From NCBI GenBank assembly GCA_024231955.1, contig JAAEPZ010000764.1, positions 419,637-483,636 on the forward strand: a stretch of DNA of 64,000 nucleotides. Reading direction: 5' to 3'. The stretch is from a bacterium (lineage in GTDB: Bacteria > Krumholzibacteriota > Krumholzibacteriia > JACNKJ01). Made by a program: the position numbers and the translations under genes. Under the pieces are notes generated by a model. It worked only from the letters and a program-made list of their open reading frames with translations. It made no database searches and was not told the origin of the DNA. Positions 1 through 7,823 of the stretch are shown here, piece by piece (position 1 is the stretch's first letter; every line of letters begins with the position of its first letter).

Positions 1-421
1 ACCGCTCCCGGGCATCATGTTCCGAAGACCAGAACCAGTACCACGTCTGTTCATCCAACCTGAGGCAGTGTATCAGCGAGTGTCTCGTCAGCAGGGCCCT
101 TGCCGCATCCGCATCCGGTACGCCGCGCAACCAGGCTCCACCTTCGACAGTGCACGAATTGTCCTCCACGCAGAAGTTCTCCAAGAGCAACGCCTCCAGC
201 GCCGGATCGAACGGCTGGGAGAATATCCCCTCCAGATCCTCAGTCGGGGGAGTTACCGGTAACGGTGTCGACTCAATCGCGGGTGAGTCCGGGGCAGGAG
301 TTTCCGGTGACGGTTCATCAGTCGGCGTCCGCTCTGCGACAGGCGCGGGCGTCTTTTGGGGAACGCCCTTGTCTCCACTGTTGCGAGCTGCACGCTGCAG
401 CGCCTTGAAAGTTTTACTCAC
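1..421 (-). CDS. Unidentified protein, 3' part cut off by window edge
   Basis: The frame is open from a GTG at 421 to the window edge (about 140 codons), so the C-terminus is missing. A GGAG stands 6-9 bases before the GTG, and the start lies 6 bases past the stop of the ExeA-type ATPase gene, so the two are almost certainly cotranscribed. The N-terminus (VSKTFKALQRAAR) resembles the opening of proteins encoded beside XrtA-type polysaccharide ATPases. It is followed by a Pro/Thr/Glu-rich linker (about residues 20-60) and an acidic folded segment rich in Leu and Trp. I do not recognise a catalytic domain. A role in polysaccharide assembly is inferred only from position. Confidence 0.6.
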   Translation of the reverse strand, partial: MSKTFKALQRAARNSGDKGVPQKTPAPVAERTPTDEPSPETPAPDSPAIESTPLPVTPPTEDLEGIFSQPFDPALEALLLENFCVEDNSCTVEGGAWLRGVPDADAARALLTRHSLIHCLRLDEQTWYWFWSSEHDARER

Positions 422-426
422 AATCG

Positions 427-1995
427 CTACTCCTTGAAATCGGGCAGATAAAGCACCCAACCGGGTTCTATATGATCGTAGTCACGAATGTGGGGGTTCA
501 TGCTCTCTATGGCATCGAGGACGATCGCATCCTGACGCCCGGTGTGATCGAACACTATGCCGATGAAATGGTCATTGCTGGCAACAGTGTATCGGATGCG
601 TCCACACCTCGACAGCAGATTCTCCAGCTGCACCAAAGTGGCCGCGCTCCAGAACTCCTGCTGAAGGGGAGATATCCTCGATGGTTTCATGGAATTACCC
701 GGCACTTCGTCAACCGCCGCCGCGGGGGTGATTGCGGTTCTGTCTTCGAGTTCAGCTGATGTCGCTGTCCTTTCATCGTTCCCGATGTTGTCAGCATTGA
801 TAGCCCCGGTTTCACGGCCTGATGCCTGTGTCGGAGATTCTGGCGGTCGTGACATCGCTCCACCTCGATCCTCATCAACGGAAGCGGGTGTCGTGACCTC
901 CTCGCCAGGAGCAGTGAGCGGAATATCGTCCGCGGGAGCAGAGTCCTCTTGGTTTTGAACAGGGATGCCGTTCATTGCGGATCCGACGAGAGTCGGGGTC
1001 GTAATATCTTCACCGGACAGGGTCGAGCGTGAACCAAGATTGAAACTGATGTAAAGCAGCAAAGCCATGGCTGCGACAGCCATTGTGCCGAACAGGTAGC
1101 GATTCCCTCGCTGAGACTTCCGCTCGTCCGTTTTGTAATCTTCAAGCGGTGTCAGTGGATCGGGAGTACTCTCCTTCGCCGGGGCAGGCAGAGCTTCACA
1201 ATGGTCCCTGATCGCCTCCAGCGCATGGCTGGCGCCAACCAGCTTGTTGCCGTCCGCATAGGCGATCAGCAGGGCGTTATCGCACAGGACATTGATCTTC
1301 CGCGGCACACCGGCTGCGTGATTGACCAGCAGTCTCAGAGCCTCATCGCTGAACAGGGGGGCACCGGTGGTGCCTGCAACGGCCAGACGATGGAGGATAT
1401 ACGCCTTGCTCTCCTCACCGGTCAGTGTCTTGATCTCTCCGCTGACAGAGACCCGCTGTCTGAGCTGACGCAACTGGTTGAGCGCCATCTTCTCGTTGAG
1501 CTCTGGCTGCCCTACGAGCACTATCTGGAGGAGCTTGTCCTTGGCCGTTTCCAGGTTCGAAAGCAGCCGCAGATTTTCGAGGATCTCCGGGCTCAGATTC
1601 TGAGCTTCGTCGATGATCACCGCCACATTCCTGCCGGTGCTCAACTGCTCTATCAGGTATTTGTTCAGACTCTGCAACAGTGCGGCCTTCGAGGTCGAGA
1701 CGACGGGAATCTCCAGTTCGTGGTGGATCATCTCCAGCAGATCCTCGAACTCCAGACAGGTGTGGAACACAAAAACCGTCTGGATCTCGTCCTCGAGACT
1801 GTTCAGCAGATTGTGCAGGAGCGTGGTCTTGCCGGTGCCGACCTCGCCCGTGACCATGATGAATCCTTTTCTCTCCCTGACGCCGTATAGGAGGTTGGCG
1901 AAGGCCTCCTGATGGCTGGGAGACATATAGAGAAAATGGGGATCCGGAGTAACATTGAAGGGCTTCTCCTTCAGGCCGAAATATTCCAGATACAT
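427..1995 (-). CDS. ExeA/GspA-type AAA ATPase with transmembrane anchor
   Basis: 522 residues. The N-terminal AAA ATPase has Walker A GEVGTGKT at 50-57 and Walker B VAVIIDE at 124-130, and it opens with the YFGLKEKPF...TPDP signature of the ExeA/XrtA-associated ATPase family. One transmembrane helix at about 300-320 is followed by a Pro/Thr/Glu-rich periplasmic stretch (330-445) and a C-terminal globular module (about 450-522) ending WVLYLPDF, which looks LysM-like. Family members energise assembly of secretion or polysaccharide machinery at the inner membrane; here the gene lies between a glycosyltransferase (12 bases upstream) and an unidentified gene, so a polysaccharide role is likely. 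The substrate is not visible. Confidence 0.85.
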   Translation of the reverse strand: MYLEYFGLKEKPFNVTPDPHFLYMSPSHQEAFANLLYGVRERKGFIMVTGEVGTGKTTLLHNLLNSLEDEIQTVFVFHTCLEFEDLLEMIHHELEIPVVSTSKAALLQSLNKYLIEQLSTGRNVAVIIDEAQNLSPEILENLRLLSNLETAKDKLLQIVLVGQPELNEKMALNQLRQLRQRVSVSGEIKTLTGEESKAYILHRLAVAGTTGAPLFSDEALRLLVNHAAGVPRKINVLCDNALLIAYADGNKLVGASHALEAIRDHCEALPAPAKESTPDPLTPLEDYKTDERKSQRGNRYLFGTMAVAAMALLLYISFNLGSRSTLSGEDITTPTLVGSAMNGIPVQNQEDSAPADDIPLTAPGEEVTTPASVDEDRGGAMSRPPESPTQASGRETGAINADNIGNDERTATSAELEDRTAITPAAAVDEVPGNSMKPSRISPLQQEFWSAATLVQLENLLSRCGRIRYTVASNDHFIGIVFDHTGRQDAIVLDAIESMNPHIRDYDHIEPGWVLYLPDFKE

Positions 1996-2006
1996 GGTCT
2001 CTCCCT

Positions 2007-3188
2007 TCAGACGCCGCAGAGTCTGTCTACCAGATCCAGGTAGACCTGCTTGTGGCTGTCCCAGTTGTACTGCTCGAAGAAGCGCGCGGCTCCCTCGGCA
2101 AGTCGATCACGTCGATCGACATCACGATGAAGTTTCAGAATCTCCGCAGCGAGAGTTTCCGGCTTGCCGTCTTCGAAATACGCCACCTGATCCTCATCAA
2201 AGTAGTATTTAATCGTATATGTGGGGGAGACGATAGCGGGAATTCCCAGTGCGCTGTATTCAACCAGTTTTGTCGGCAGCATGTAGCGAGTGCTGATCTC
2301 GGTTCTTGTGGGAATCAGGGCCAGGTCCGCCCCCTTCAGCATCTCCGGCAGCTCCTCGACGGGGACGAATCCATCGCTGAACCTGACTACGTCCTCAATA
2401 TCGAGCTCCGCCGCCAGCGCATGCAATTCGGGCAGATGGTCACCGTCGCCGATGACATCGAACCGGACAGCCGGCAGCTCCTGCTTGACGATCGCCAAAG
2501 CTCGCAGTGCGATATCGACACCCAACCGCTCGGCCAGCGTCCCGTGATATACCAGACGGAACACGGAATCCCGACTCCTCTCCTGGCGTCTGGCCAGACC
2601 CGGTATGAAAATACGGGGGTCGGGCAGATTGAGGAGAACCTCAATCGACTCCGCTTTCATGCCGTGTATGATCAGCGCCTCTTTCTTGGTATGCTCACTG
2701 GTCATCACCTGACCCGCGAACCTGGCACTGATCCTCTCCTGGAAACGGAGCAGCCGGATGAGAGGATGATTGGGCGTTGTCCTGAATTTGCCCTGGTAGA
2801 TCTCGGGCATCGTGTCGTGAATATCCAGGATCATCGGTTTGCGACCCAGTCGCGGCACCAGGCCGGTAAAGGCCATGAAGTCGGGCATGTTGTTCGCGTG
2901 TACGATATCGTAAGAATTCCGCAGATGGGCGGCCCCCAGTGCGAACAGTGCTCGGAAGAAAAAGCGGACATAACTTCCCGTATATAGAACGGTACTGCCG
3001 CCCCTATATCGAATTTGAGGCAGGTGGATAACGCGTACTCCGTCCAGCCACTCCTCAGACGGATCACCCTCTTTACGCAAACAGTAAAAATCCACCTTGT
3101 CGCCTCGAGCCGCGAGAGCCTCTGCTTCCCTACGGACACGCGGGTCAGAGCTGTAATACGTGTAGGCGACCATCGCTACTCGGAGCAT
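2007..3188 (-). CDS. GT4-family glycosyltransferase
   Basis: 393 residues, GT-B fold of the GT4 type. The N-terminal half carries the donor-independent Rossmann domain (MLRVAMVAYTYYSSDPRVRREAEALAARG opening shortened here: VAYTYYSSDPRV then an R-E-A-E-A helix), and HANNMPDF at about 95-102. The C-terminal half has the nucleotide-sugar site: YHGTLAERLGVD (about 230), then the E-x7-E-like region PTKLVEYSALGIPAI near residue 310. Such enzymes transfer a sugar to a lipid-linked polysaccharide repeat unit at the cytoplasmic face. First gene of the leftward arm; the divergent gene at 3427 is an aminotransferase. Donor and acceptor cannot be read from sequence. Confidence 0.88.
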   Translation of the reverse strand: MLRVAMVAYTYYSSDPRVRREAEALAARGDKVDFYCLRKEGDPSEEWLDGVRVIHLPQIRYRGGSTVLYTGSYVRFFFRALFALGAAHLRNSYDIVHANNMPDFMAFTGLVPRLGRKPMILDIHDTMPEIYQGKFRTTPNHPLIRLLRFQERISARFAGQVMTSEHTKKEALIIHGMKAESIEVLLNLPDPRIFIPGLARRQERSRDSVFRLVYHGTLAERLGVDIALRALAIVKQELPAVRFDVIGDGDHLPELHALAAELDIEDVVRFSDGFVPVEELPEMLKGADLALIPTRTEISTRYMLPTKLVEYSALGIPAIVSPTYTIKYYFDEDQVAYFEDGKPETLAAEILKLHRDVDRRDRLAEGAARFFEQYNWDSHKQVYLDLVDRLCGV

Positions 3189-3262
3189 TTTCTGGGGTGT
3201 CCTTTCAGCTTGGAAAATGGTACGCTATCACCCATAATCAACTGCGTCAATAAAGCAGGTGC

Positions 3263-3278
3263 TGGCACTCGGAGTGCT
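3263..3278 (+). promoter_or_regulatory. Candidate sigma-54 promoter (-24/-12)
   Basis: TGGCAC-N5-GTGCT with exactly 10 bases between the GG (3264-3265) and the GC (3276-3277). The consensus is TGGCAC-N5-TTGCA. The element also forms a short palindrome (GCACT CGG AGTGC). It lies about 150 bases before the aminotransferase start in the divergent intergenic region. A sigma-54 activator is encoded at 48.3 kb. Confidence 0.45.
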
Positions 3279-3426
3279 TCGCAATCTTGGTGACAATGTC
3301 GATTCATCACGATGATATCTTTCAAGGAACAACAGGGCATCATCGACATCCTAAGGTAATCCGGATGTCGAGATCTCGCACCTCTCATTCATGCAAGAGA
3401 GGTTAAGGGAAGGAAAATAGATACAT

Positions 3427-4524
3427 ATGCAGGTACCATTTCTCGATCTCCGGACCCAATTCAAATCCCTAAGAGATGAAATCATTCCGGCAGTAACTGA
3501 CATCATGGAGCGCGGCGCCTTTGTCGGCGGCCCCGCTTTAGCGGATTTTGAAAAGGCGTTCGCGGAATTCTGCGGCGCTGATTTCGCAGTTGGCTGCGGC
3601 AATGGTACGGATGCGCTGCAGCTGGCCCTGCGTGCCGGCGGCATCGGTGTGGGCGATGAGGTCATTACCGCCGCGAACACCTTCGTAGCCACGGTTGAGG
3701 CCATCGCTCTGACTGGAGCAACACCCGTTCTGGTTGACATGGATCCCGCCACATACCATCTGGATATCTCCCAGATCGAAGCGGCCATCACTCCGAAGAC
3801 CAGAGCCATCATTCCGGTCCACCTCTACGGCGATCCCGTCGACATGGATCCGATTCTTGAGATTGCCCGACGCAAGTTCCTGCTGGTCATCGAGGATTCC
3901 GCTCAATCGCATGGAGCCACCTATCATGGACGCCCTTGCGGTTCGATGGGGGATATTTCCGGTTTCAGCTTCTATCCCGGTAAAAACCTGGGTGCATATG
4001 GCGATGGCGGAGCCATCACAACCAGTCGCGATGACCTTGCCCAGATGGTGAGGCAGATCGGCGATCACGGCAGCCCCAAAAAGTTCACGCATGACAAGCT
4101 GGGCACCAACAGCCGCCTGGATGCGATCCAGGCTGTTGTCCTGAAGGCCAAGCTGGGTCACATCAAGCAGTGGAACGAGAATCGTCGGGCCATAGCGGCG
4201 ACATATCGTGAGCACATGGGAGATATCGATGGGCTGTTCCTCCCCGAAGAGCGCGAGGGACACAAATCCGTCTACCATCTCTATGTGATTCGAAGCGCTA
4301 AAGTGAAAGATATAGATGAAGCTCTGAAAAAGGCCGATATCGGATTCGGCTATCATTATCCTGTCCCGGTTCACCTGCAGGATGCCTTCAAGCACCTGGG
4401 CGAACCCGGTCGTTTCCCTGAAGCCGAGAAGGGAGCCAGAGAGATCCTGAGCCTGCCCATGTTCCCGGAAATGTCCAAGGAGCAGGCGATTTACGTGGCG
4501 CAGACGGTTCGCAGCGCTATTTAG
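3427..4524 (+). CDS. DegT/DnrJ/EryC1/StrS-family sugar aminotransferase (WbpE-like)
   Basis: 365 residues, full length for the family. PLP-dependent fold type I: the internal-aldimine lysine is K186 in SFYPGKNLGA, with the cofactor-binding EDSAQSHGA at 156-164 and the FVGGPALADFE and GNGTDALQLAL motifs near residues 32-69. These enzymes aminate a keto-sugar nucleotide. A Gfo/Idh dehydrogenase (13.6 kb) and a hexapeptide acetyltransferase (14.6 kb) in the same cluster are what a WbpB-WbpE-WbpD route to a 3-amino sugar needs, so a C3 aminotransferase of UDP-GlcNAcA is the best guess (inference). ATG with AAGGGAAGG 10 bases upstream. First gene of the rightward arm. Confidence 0.88.
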   Translation: MQVPFLDLRTQFKSLRDEIIPAVTDIMERGAFVGGPALADFEKAFAEFCGADFAVGCGNGTDALQLALRAGGIGVGDEVITAANTFVATVEAIALTGATPVLVDMDPATYHLDISQIEAAITPKTRAIIPVHLYGDPVDMDPILEIARRKFLLVIEDSAQSHGATYHGRPCGSMGDISGFSFYPGKNLGAYGDGGAITTSRDDLAQMVRQIGDHGSPKKFTHDKLGTNSRLDAIQAVVLKAKLGHIKQWNENRRAIAATYREHMGDIDGLFLPEEREGHKSVYHLYVIRSAKVKDIDEALKKADIGFGYHYPVPVHLQDAFKHLGEPGRFPEAEKGAREILSLPMFPEMSKEQAIYVAQTVRSAI

Positions 4525-4548
4525 ATGCGTGATGGGGGTCGCAAAGGC

Positions 4549-4578
4549 TTTACAGTACTGTCGTGAGTTTGATAAAAT
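4549..4578 (+). promoter_or_regulatory. Candidate sigma-70 promoter before first priming transferase
   Basis: TTTACA (4549-4554), 18-base spacer, TAAAAT (4573-4578). It lies in the 180-base gap after the aminotransferase and about 125 bases before the sugar transferase. Moderate match only. Confidence 0.35.
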
Positions 4579-4704
4579 AGTGTCCTCACCAATACGGAGG
4601 CCATATAGTCAACTTGCTATCGATCTGAGCCCTGAGAATAGAAAGTGATGTTCGGGAGATCCTGACGTCTACAACACAGCGAGACATCAAGAGGCGCGAT
4701 AGCT

Positions 4705-5436
4705 ATGGCTTCTCATACCAGTACATATCTCGAAGACAGTGATGTTGAAGTGGAGAGAGATTTCTCTGCAAAAGATCTATCGGGTTCCGGGCAGACTGAC
4801 AGCGATGTCATCATGTTTCCGATTCGCGATTCCTGGCACTACAGGATCGTCAAGAGGGGGATGGACATCAGTTTCAGTCTCCTCGGAATCCTTCTGTTTT
4901 TGCCATTGATGATCCCCTTGGCAATACTGATCTGGTTGGAGAGTCCGGGCCCGATATTCTTCAGACAAATCAGGGTAGGCAAAAACCGCCGCCACTTCTT
5001 CTGCTACAAGTTCCGCTCCATGGTTGCCGATGCTGAGGAGCTGAAGGATGAGATCAGTTACCTGAACGAAGCTGCCGGCCCCATGTTCAAGATCAAGGAC
5101 GATCCCCGGATTACCAAGCTGGGCAGGTTCCTGAGACGAAGTAGCCTGGATGAACTGCCGCAGCTTTTCAATGTCCTGAAGGGTGACATGAGTATCGTGG
5201 GTCCGCGTCCGCAGATCCCGTCTGAAGTTGAGCGCTACCTGCCCTGGCATTACCGTCGGCTCGAAGTGACTCCCGGCATCACCTGTCTCTGGCAAGTGTC
5301 CGGCCGCAGTTCCATCGGGTTCGATGAGTGGATGAAGCTGGATATGGAGTACGTGAAGATGAGGAGTTTCATCTTCGATATCAAGATTCTACTGATGACG
5401 CTACCTGCCATCATTGCTCAGAGAGGTGCCTGCTAA
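4705..5436 (+). CDS. Priming sugar transferase (polyisoprenyl-phosphate hexose-1-phosphate transferase), copy 1
   Basis: 243 residues, the short monotopic form: one membrane segment at about 53-76 and the PF02397 catalytic core after it, without the four extra N-terminal helices of WbaP. Core motifs are present: SPGPIFFRQIRVG, KFRSMV, DDPRIT..GRFLRRSSLDELPQL, GDMSIVGPRP and PGITCLWQVSGRSS. It transfers a sugar-1-phosphate to undecaprenyl phosphate, the first membrane step of repeat-unit assembly. The N-terminal 45 residues are acidic and poorly conserved. A second 243-residue enzyme of the same family lies at 12.7 kb. The GT39-like gene starts at its stop codon. Confidence 0.93.
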   Translation: MASHTSTYLEDSDVEVERDFSAKDLSGSGQTDSDVIMFPIRDSWHYRIVKRGMDISFSLLGILLFLPLMIPLAILIWLESPGPIFFRQIRVGKNRRHFFCYKFRSMVADAEELKDEISYLNEAAGPMFKIKDDPRITKLGRFLRRSSLDELPQLFNVLKGDMSIVGPRPQIPSEVERYLPWHYRRLEVTPGITCLWQVSGRSSIGFDEWMKLDMEYVKMRSFIFDIKILLMTLPAIIAQRGAC

Positions 5437-5437
5437 T

Positions 5438-6937
5438 TTGAAGTGCCGGCAAAGAGGGAGCTTGGCCGGCCATCCCTTCCTGCCCTGGGGATTGGCCCTG
5501 TTCGCCCTTATTCTGCGACTTTACCGTCTCCACGGTCAGAGTTTGTGGGTGGACGAGATTTTCACCATCAAAGCGATTCAGCACATTCTGCATCAGGATG
5601 CGCTCTTCCTGTTCAGGGACCTGCACGGGCCCCTCTACACTGCCGTTGGAGCACTTTGCCATGGGCTCATCCAGGGCGAATCCCTGCGCATCATCTCGGC
5701 GATAGCCGGCGCGGCGACAGTTATCCCGATCATGGCCTGGGGGCGGAGAGTCTCCAATGACCTCGAAGCTGCCCTCCTGGGATTGCTGGCCGCATTGAGT
5801 CCATTCGCTATTTGGTACGGACAGGAGATCCGCAACTACAGCTTTGTCCTCCTTCTGGCCGCTTGCCTCCTCCTGGCCTACGAATCCTGGCGGGAGGGCA
5901 ATCCCGGACTGAAAGGTTTCCTTGGATTCGTACTCTGCGCCTGGTTAGGATTGCTGTCCAATCTCACTTTCGCCCTCTTCGTCATCGGATGTGGAGTGGC
6001 CCTGTTGGCCACAAATCGAGGGCGCAGACTTCGCACTCTGGGCTGGCTCCTTCTTGCTGCCGTTGCCGTAGCCCTGCTGGCCTCCCCCTGGCTGATCTCC
6101 TTCATCCAGCAGATGGCCCCGCAGCGACTGGTGGTGGACATGCCTGAATGGGAGGTTGCCCCCCTGCGCGGCGACACTACCTTTACCCCCCTGGCCCTGG
6201 TCTACACCATCTTCACTTTGATCGCCGGATTCAGCTTCGGACCATCTTTGATCGAACTCCATTGGGGGGTCGGCGGCGCGATCAAAGCTCACCTGCCGGC
6301 ATTGGGTGCTTTCGCTCTCCTGATCGGAATGCCGCTTCTTACGGGATTCCTGAAAACGGAAAGACGACGTCAAATCGAATGGACCATAATCATCGTAACT
6401 GTTTTAGGACTGGCCAGTTATCTGGCAATCAAGAACTTTAAGGTTTACAATGTGCGGTACGTGAGTATGGTTTGGCCTCTACTGCTAGTTATGGTCTGTT
6501 CGGGAGCTTTGCGCACCCCATGGAAGCGATTTCGGATAGGCATAATGTCAGGAGTACTGATCATTTTTACCGTTTCCACTGGGCAGCATTTTTGGAATAC
6601 GGCCTATGCCAAGGAAGATTGTCGGGGAGCAGCCATGGAAATGGAGCATCTTGCGACCTCATCCGATCTTATCATCGTGTCCATTATCAGTGATCCGTTC
6701 CTCCACTACTTCAATGGGGAGAGCACTGTCGGAGCGCTCTGGCCCGGGCAAAGTGCAGATCAGATAGCAGTCAAGCTCGAGGAACTGGGAGCTCCCTCCC
6801 GATTCTGGCTAGTCAGTGCAAGAGAGTGGGAGTGGGGCACCAGGCAAACTCTTCTGGATGCATTTGTGGGATATGATCCGCAATTGAAGAGTTCTCATCA
6901 CGGAGTTTATCTCTTTGAGATGACCAGACTTGAGTAG
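5438..6937 (+). CDS. GT39-like (PMT/ArnT-type) multi-pass glycosyltransferase
   Basis: About 499 residues from a TTG at 5438, chosen because GAGAGG at 5421-5426 is well placed and the preceding stop TAA ends at 5436; a TTG at 5414 in the same frame would add 8 residues. The first periplasmic loop contains LWVDEIFT, the acidic motif that carries the catalytic Asp in polyprenyl-phosphate-sugar-dependent GT-C enzymes. About nine to ten hydrophobic helices follow (for example around 115-190, 205-225, 290-340, 350-395), then a C-terminal soluble part. It likely adds a sugar from a lipid-phosphate donor on the periplasmic side. Acceptor unknown. Confidence 0.8.
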   Translation: MKCRQRGSLAGHPFLPWGLALFALILRLYRLHGQSLWVDEIFTIKAIQHILHQDALFLFRDLHGPLYTAVGALCHGLIQGESLRIISAIAGAATVIPIMAWGRRVSNDLEAALLGLLAALSPFAIWYGQEIRNYSFVLLLAACLLLAYESWREGNPGLKGFLGFVLCAWLGLLSNLTFALFVIGCGVALLATNRGRRLRTLGWLLLAAVAVALLASPWLISFIQQMAPQRLVVDMPEWEVAPLRGDTTFTPLALVYTIFTLIAGFSFGPSLIELHWGVGGAIKAHLPALGAFALLIGMPLLTGFLKTERRRQIEWTIIIVTVLGLASYLAIKNFKVYNVRYVSMVWPLLLVMVCSGALRTPWKRFRIGIMSGVLIIFTVSTGQHFWNTAYAKEDCRGAAMEMEHLATSSDLIIVSIISDPFLHYFNGESTVGALWPGQSADQIAVKLEELGAPSRFWLVSAREWEWGTRQTLLDAFVGYDPQLKSSHHGVYLFEMTRLE

Positions 6938-6946
6938 TTTGACATC

Positions 6947-6962
6947 TGGCATCGTTGTTGCT
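6947..6962 (+). promoter_or_regulatory. Candidate sigma-54 promoter before the export operon
   Basis: TGGCAT-N5-TTGCT, with GG (6948-6949) and GC (6960-6961) separated by exactly 10 bases. This is the closest match to the TGGCAC-N5-TTGCW consensus in the window. A start about 12 bases after the GC would fall near 6973, some 48 bases before the ATG of the Wza-like lipoprotein. Confidence 0.6.
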
Positions 6963-7020
6963 GCATATCGAAGTGGGAAAACCCCTCAAAGCATTATAAA
7001 AACAAGAGGATAGCTTGGGA

Positions 7021-7809
7021 ATGCCTGATAAATCAAAGCCACAGGGACGTTTGTTGTCCTGTATCTGGGTCGTAGTGTTGACAGCAATGCTCTCCGGATG
7101 TTCCGGGGGGAGCAGTAATCCGGTCAAAGTGCACACCATTGATGCGGATTACACGGTACCCGGAACCGAGACGATGGATAGTAATCCGCGATATCTGCTG
7201 GGCCCCGAAGATAAACTGGAGATCAAGTTCATCGGTGATTCCAGTCTCAATACAACACTACTGATCACACCCGACGGTTTCATAACGATTCCTCTCGTTG
7301 AGAAACCTATCCAGTGTGCAGGCATGACAATCCAAGAGGTAACTGACAGCATCTTGTCTGAGTTGGGCAAGTACATAAACAACCCGATGATCTATCTGAA
7401 TATTATCGAAATCGGCAGCATGCACGTGTTTGTGCTGGGCAATGTCAAGTTGCCTCAGGCCGTCAATGTTAAACCTCTGACCCTGGCGAGCGCCATCACA
7501 GCCTGTGGCGGAATACATCGGGATGGACAGCGGAAACAGATCATTGTGCTCAGACGCAATCCGGGCAAGGCGCCGACAATGTTCGAGGTTGATTTCACGG
7601 ATCTTCTCGATGGCAAATCGCTGGCGCCGGACATCCCGTTGCAGCGCTACGATATCGTGATCGTTCCGAAGAGCCGTGTTGCCAAGATGCGTGATTGGGT
7701 TAGCGCAGTCTTCGCGAATAATTATGCTGTACTCCGTTTCGGACTTGAGGCGATCTGGCTCGATCAGGCAATTCAGAACGAACTTGATTTCTACAAAACA
7801 GGCAATTAG
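7021..7809 (+). CDS. Polysaccharide export lipoprotein (Wza/GumB-like)
   Basis: 262 residues from the ATG at 7021; GAGGA lies about 10 bases upstream. A TTG six bases earlier is in frame but too close to that site. Signal sequence with lipobox LSGC, acylated Cys near residue 27. The polysaccharide export domain (PF02563) follows at about 55-135 (YLLGPEDKLEI...TPDGFITIPL), then one SLBB-type segment at about 140-190 (GNVKLPQAVNVKP). It forms the outer-membrane channel or periplasmic ring of Wzy- or synthase-type export. It lacks the long C-terminal region of E. coli Wza. The Wzz-like, CpsD-like and ligase genes follow directly. Confidence 0.9.
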   Translation: MPDKSKPQGRLLSCIWVVVLTAMLSGCSGGSSNPVKVHTIDADYTVPGTETMDSNPRYLLGPEDKLEIKFIGDSSLNTTLLITPDGFITIPLVEKPIQCAGMTIQEVTDSILSELGKYINNPMIYLNIIEIGSMHVFVLGNVKLPQAVNVKPLTLASAITACGGIHRDGQRKQIIVLRRNPGKAPTMFEVDFTDLLDGKSLAPDIPLQRYDIVIVPKSRVAKMRDWVSAVFANNYAVLRFGLEAIWLDQAIQNELDFYKTGN

Positions 7810-7823
7810 GACCGGATAATACG

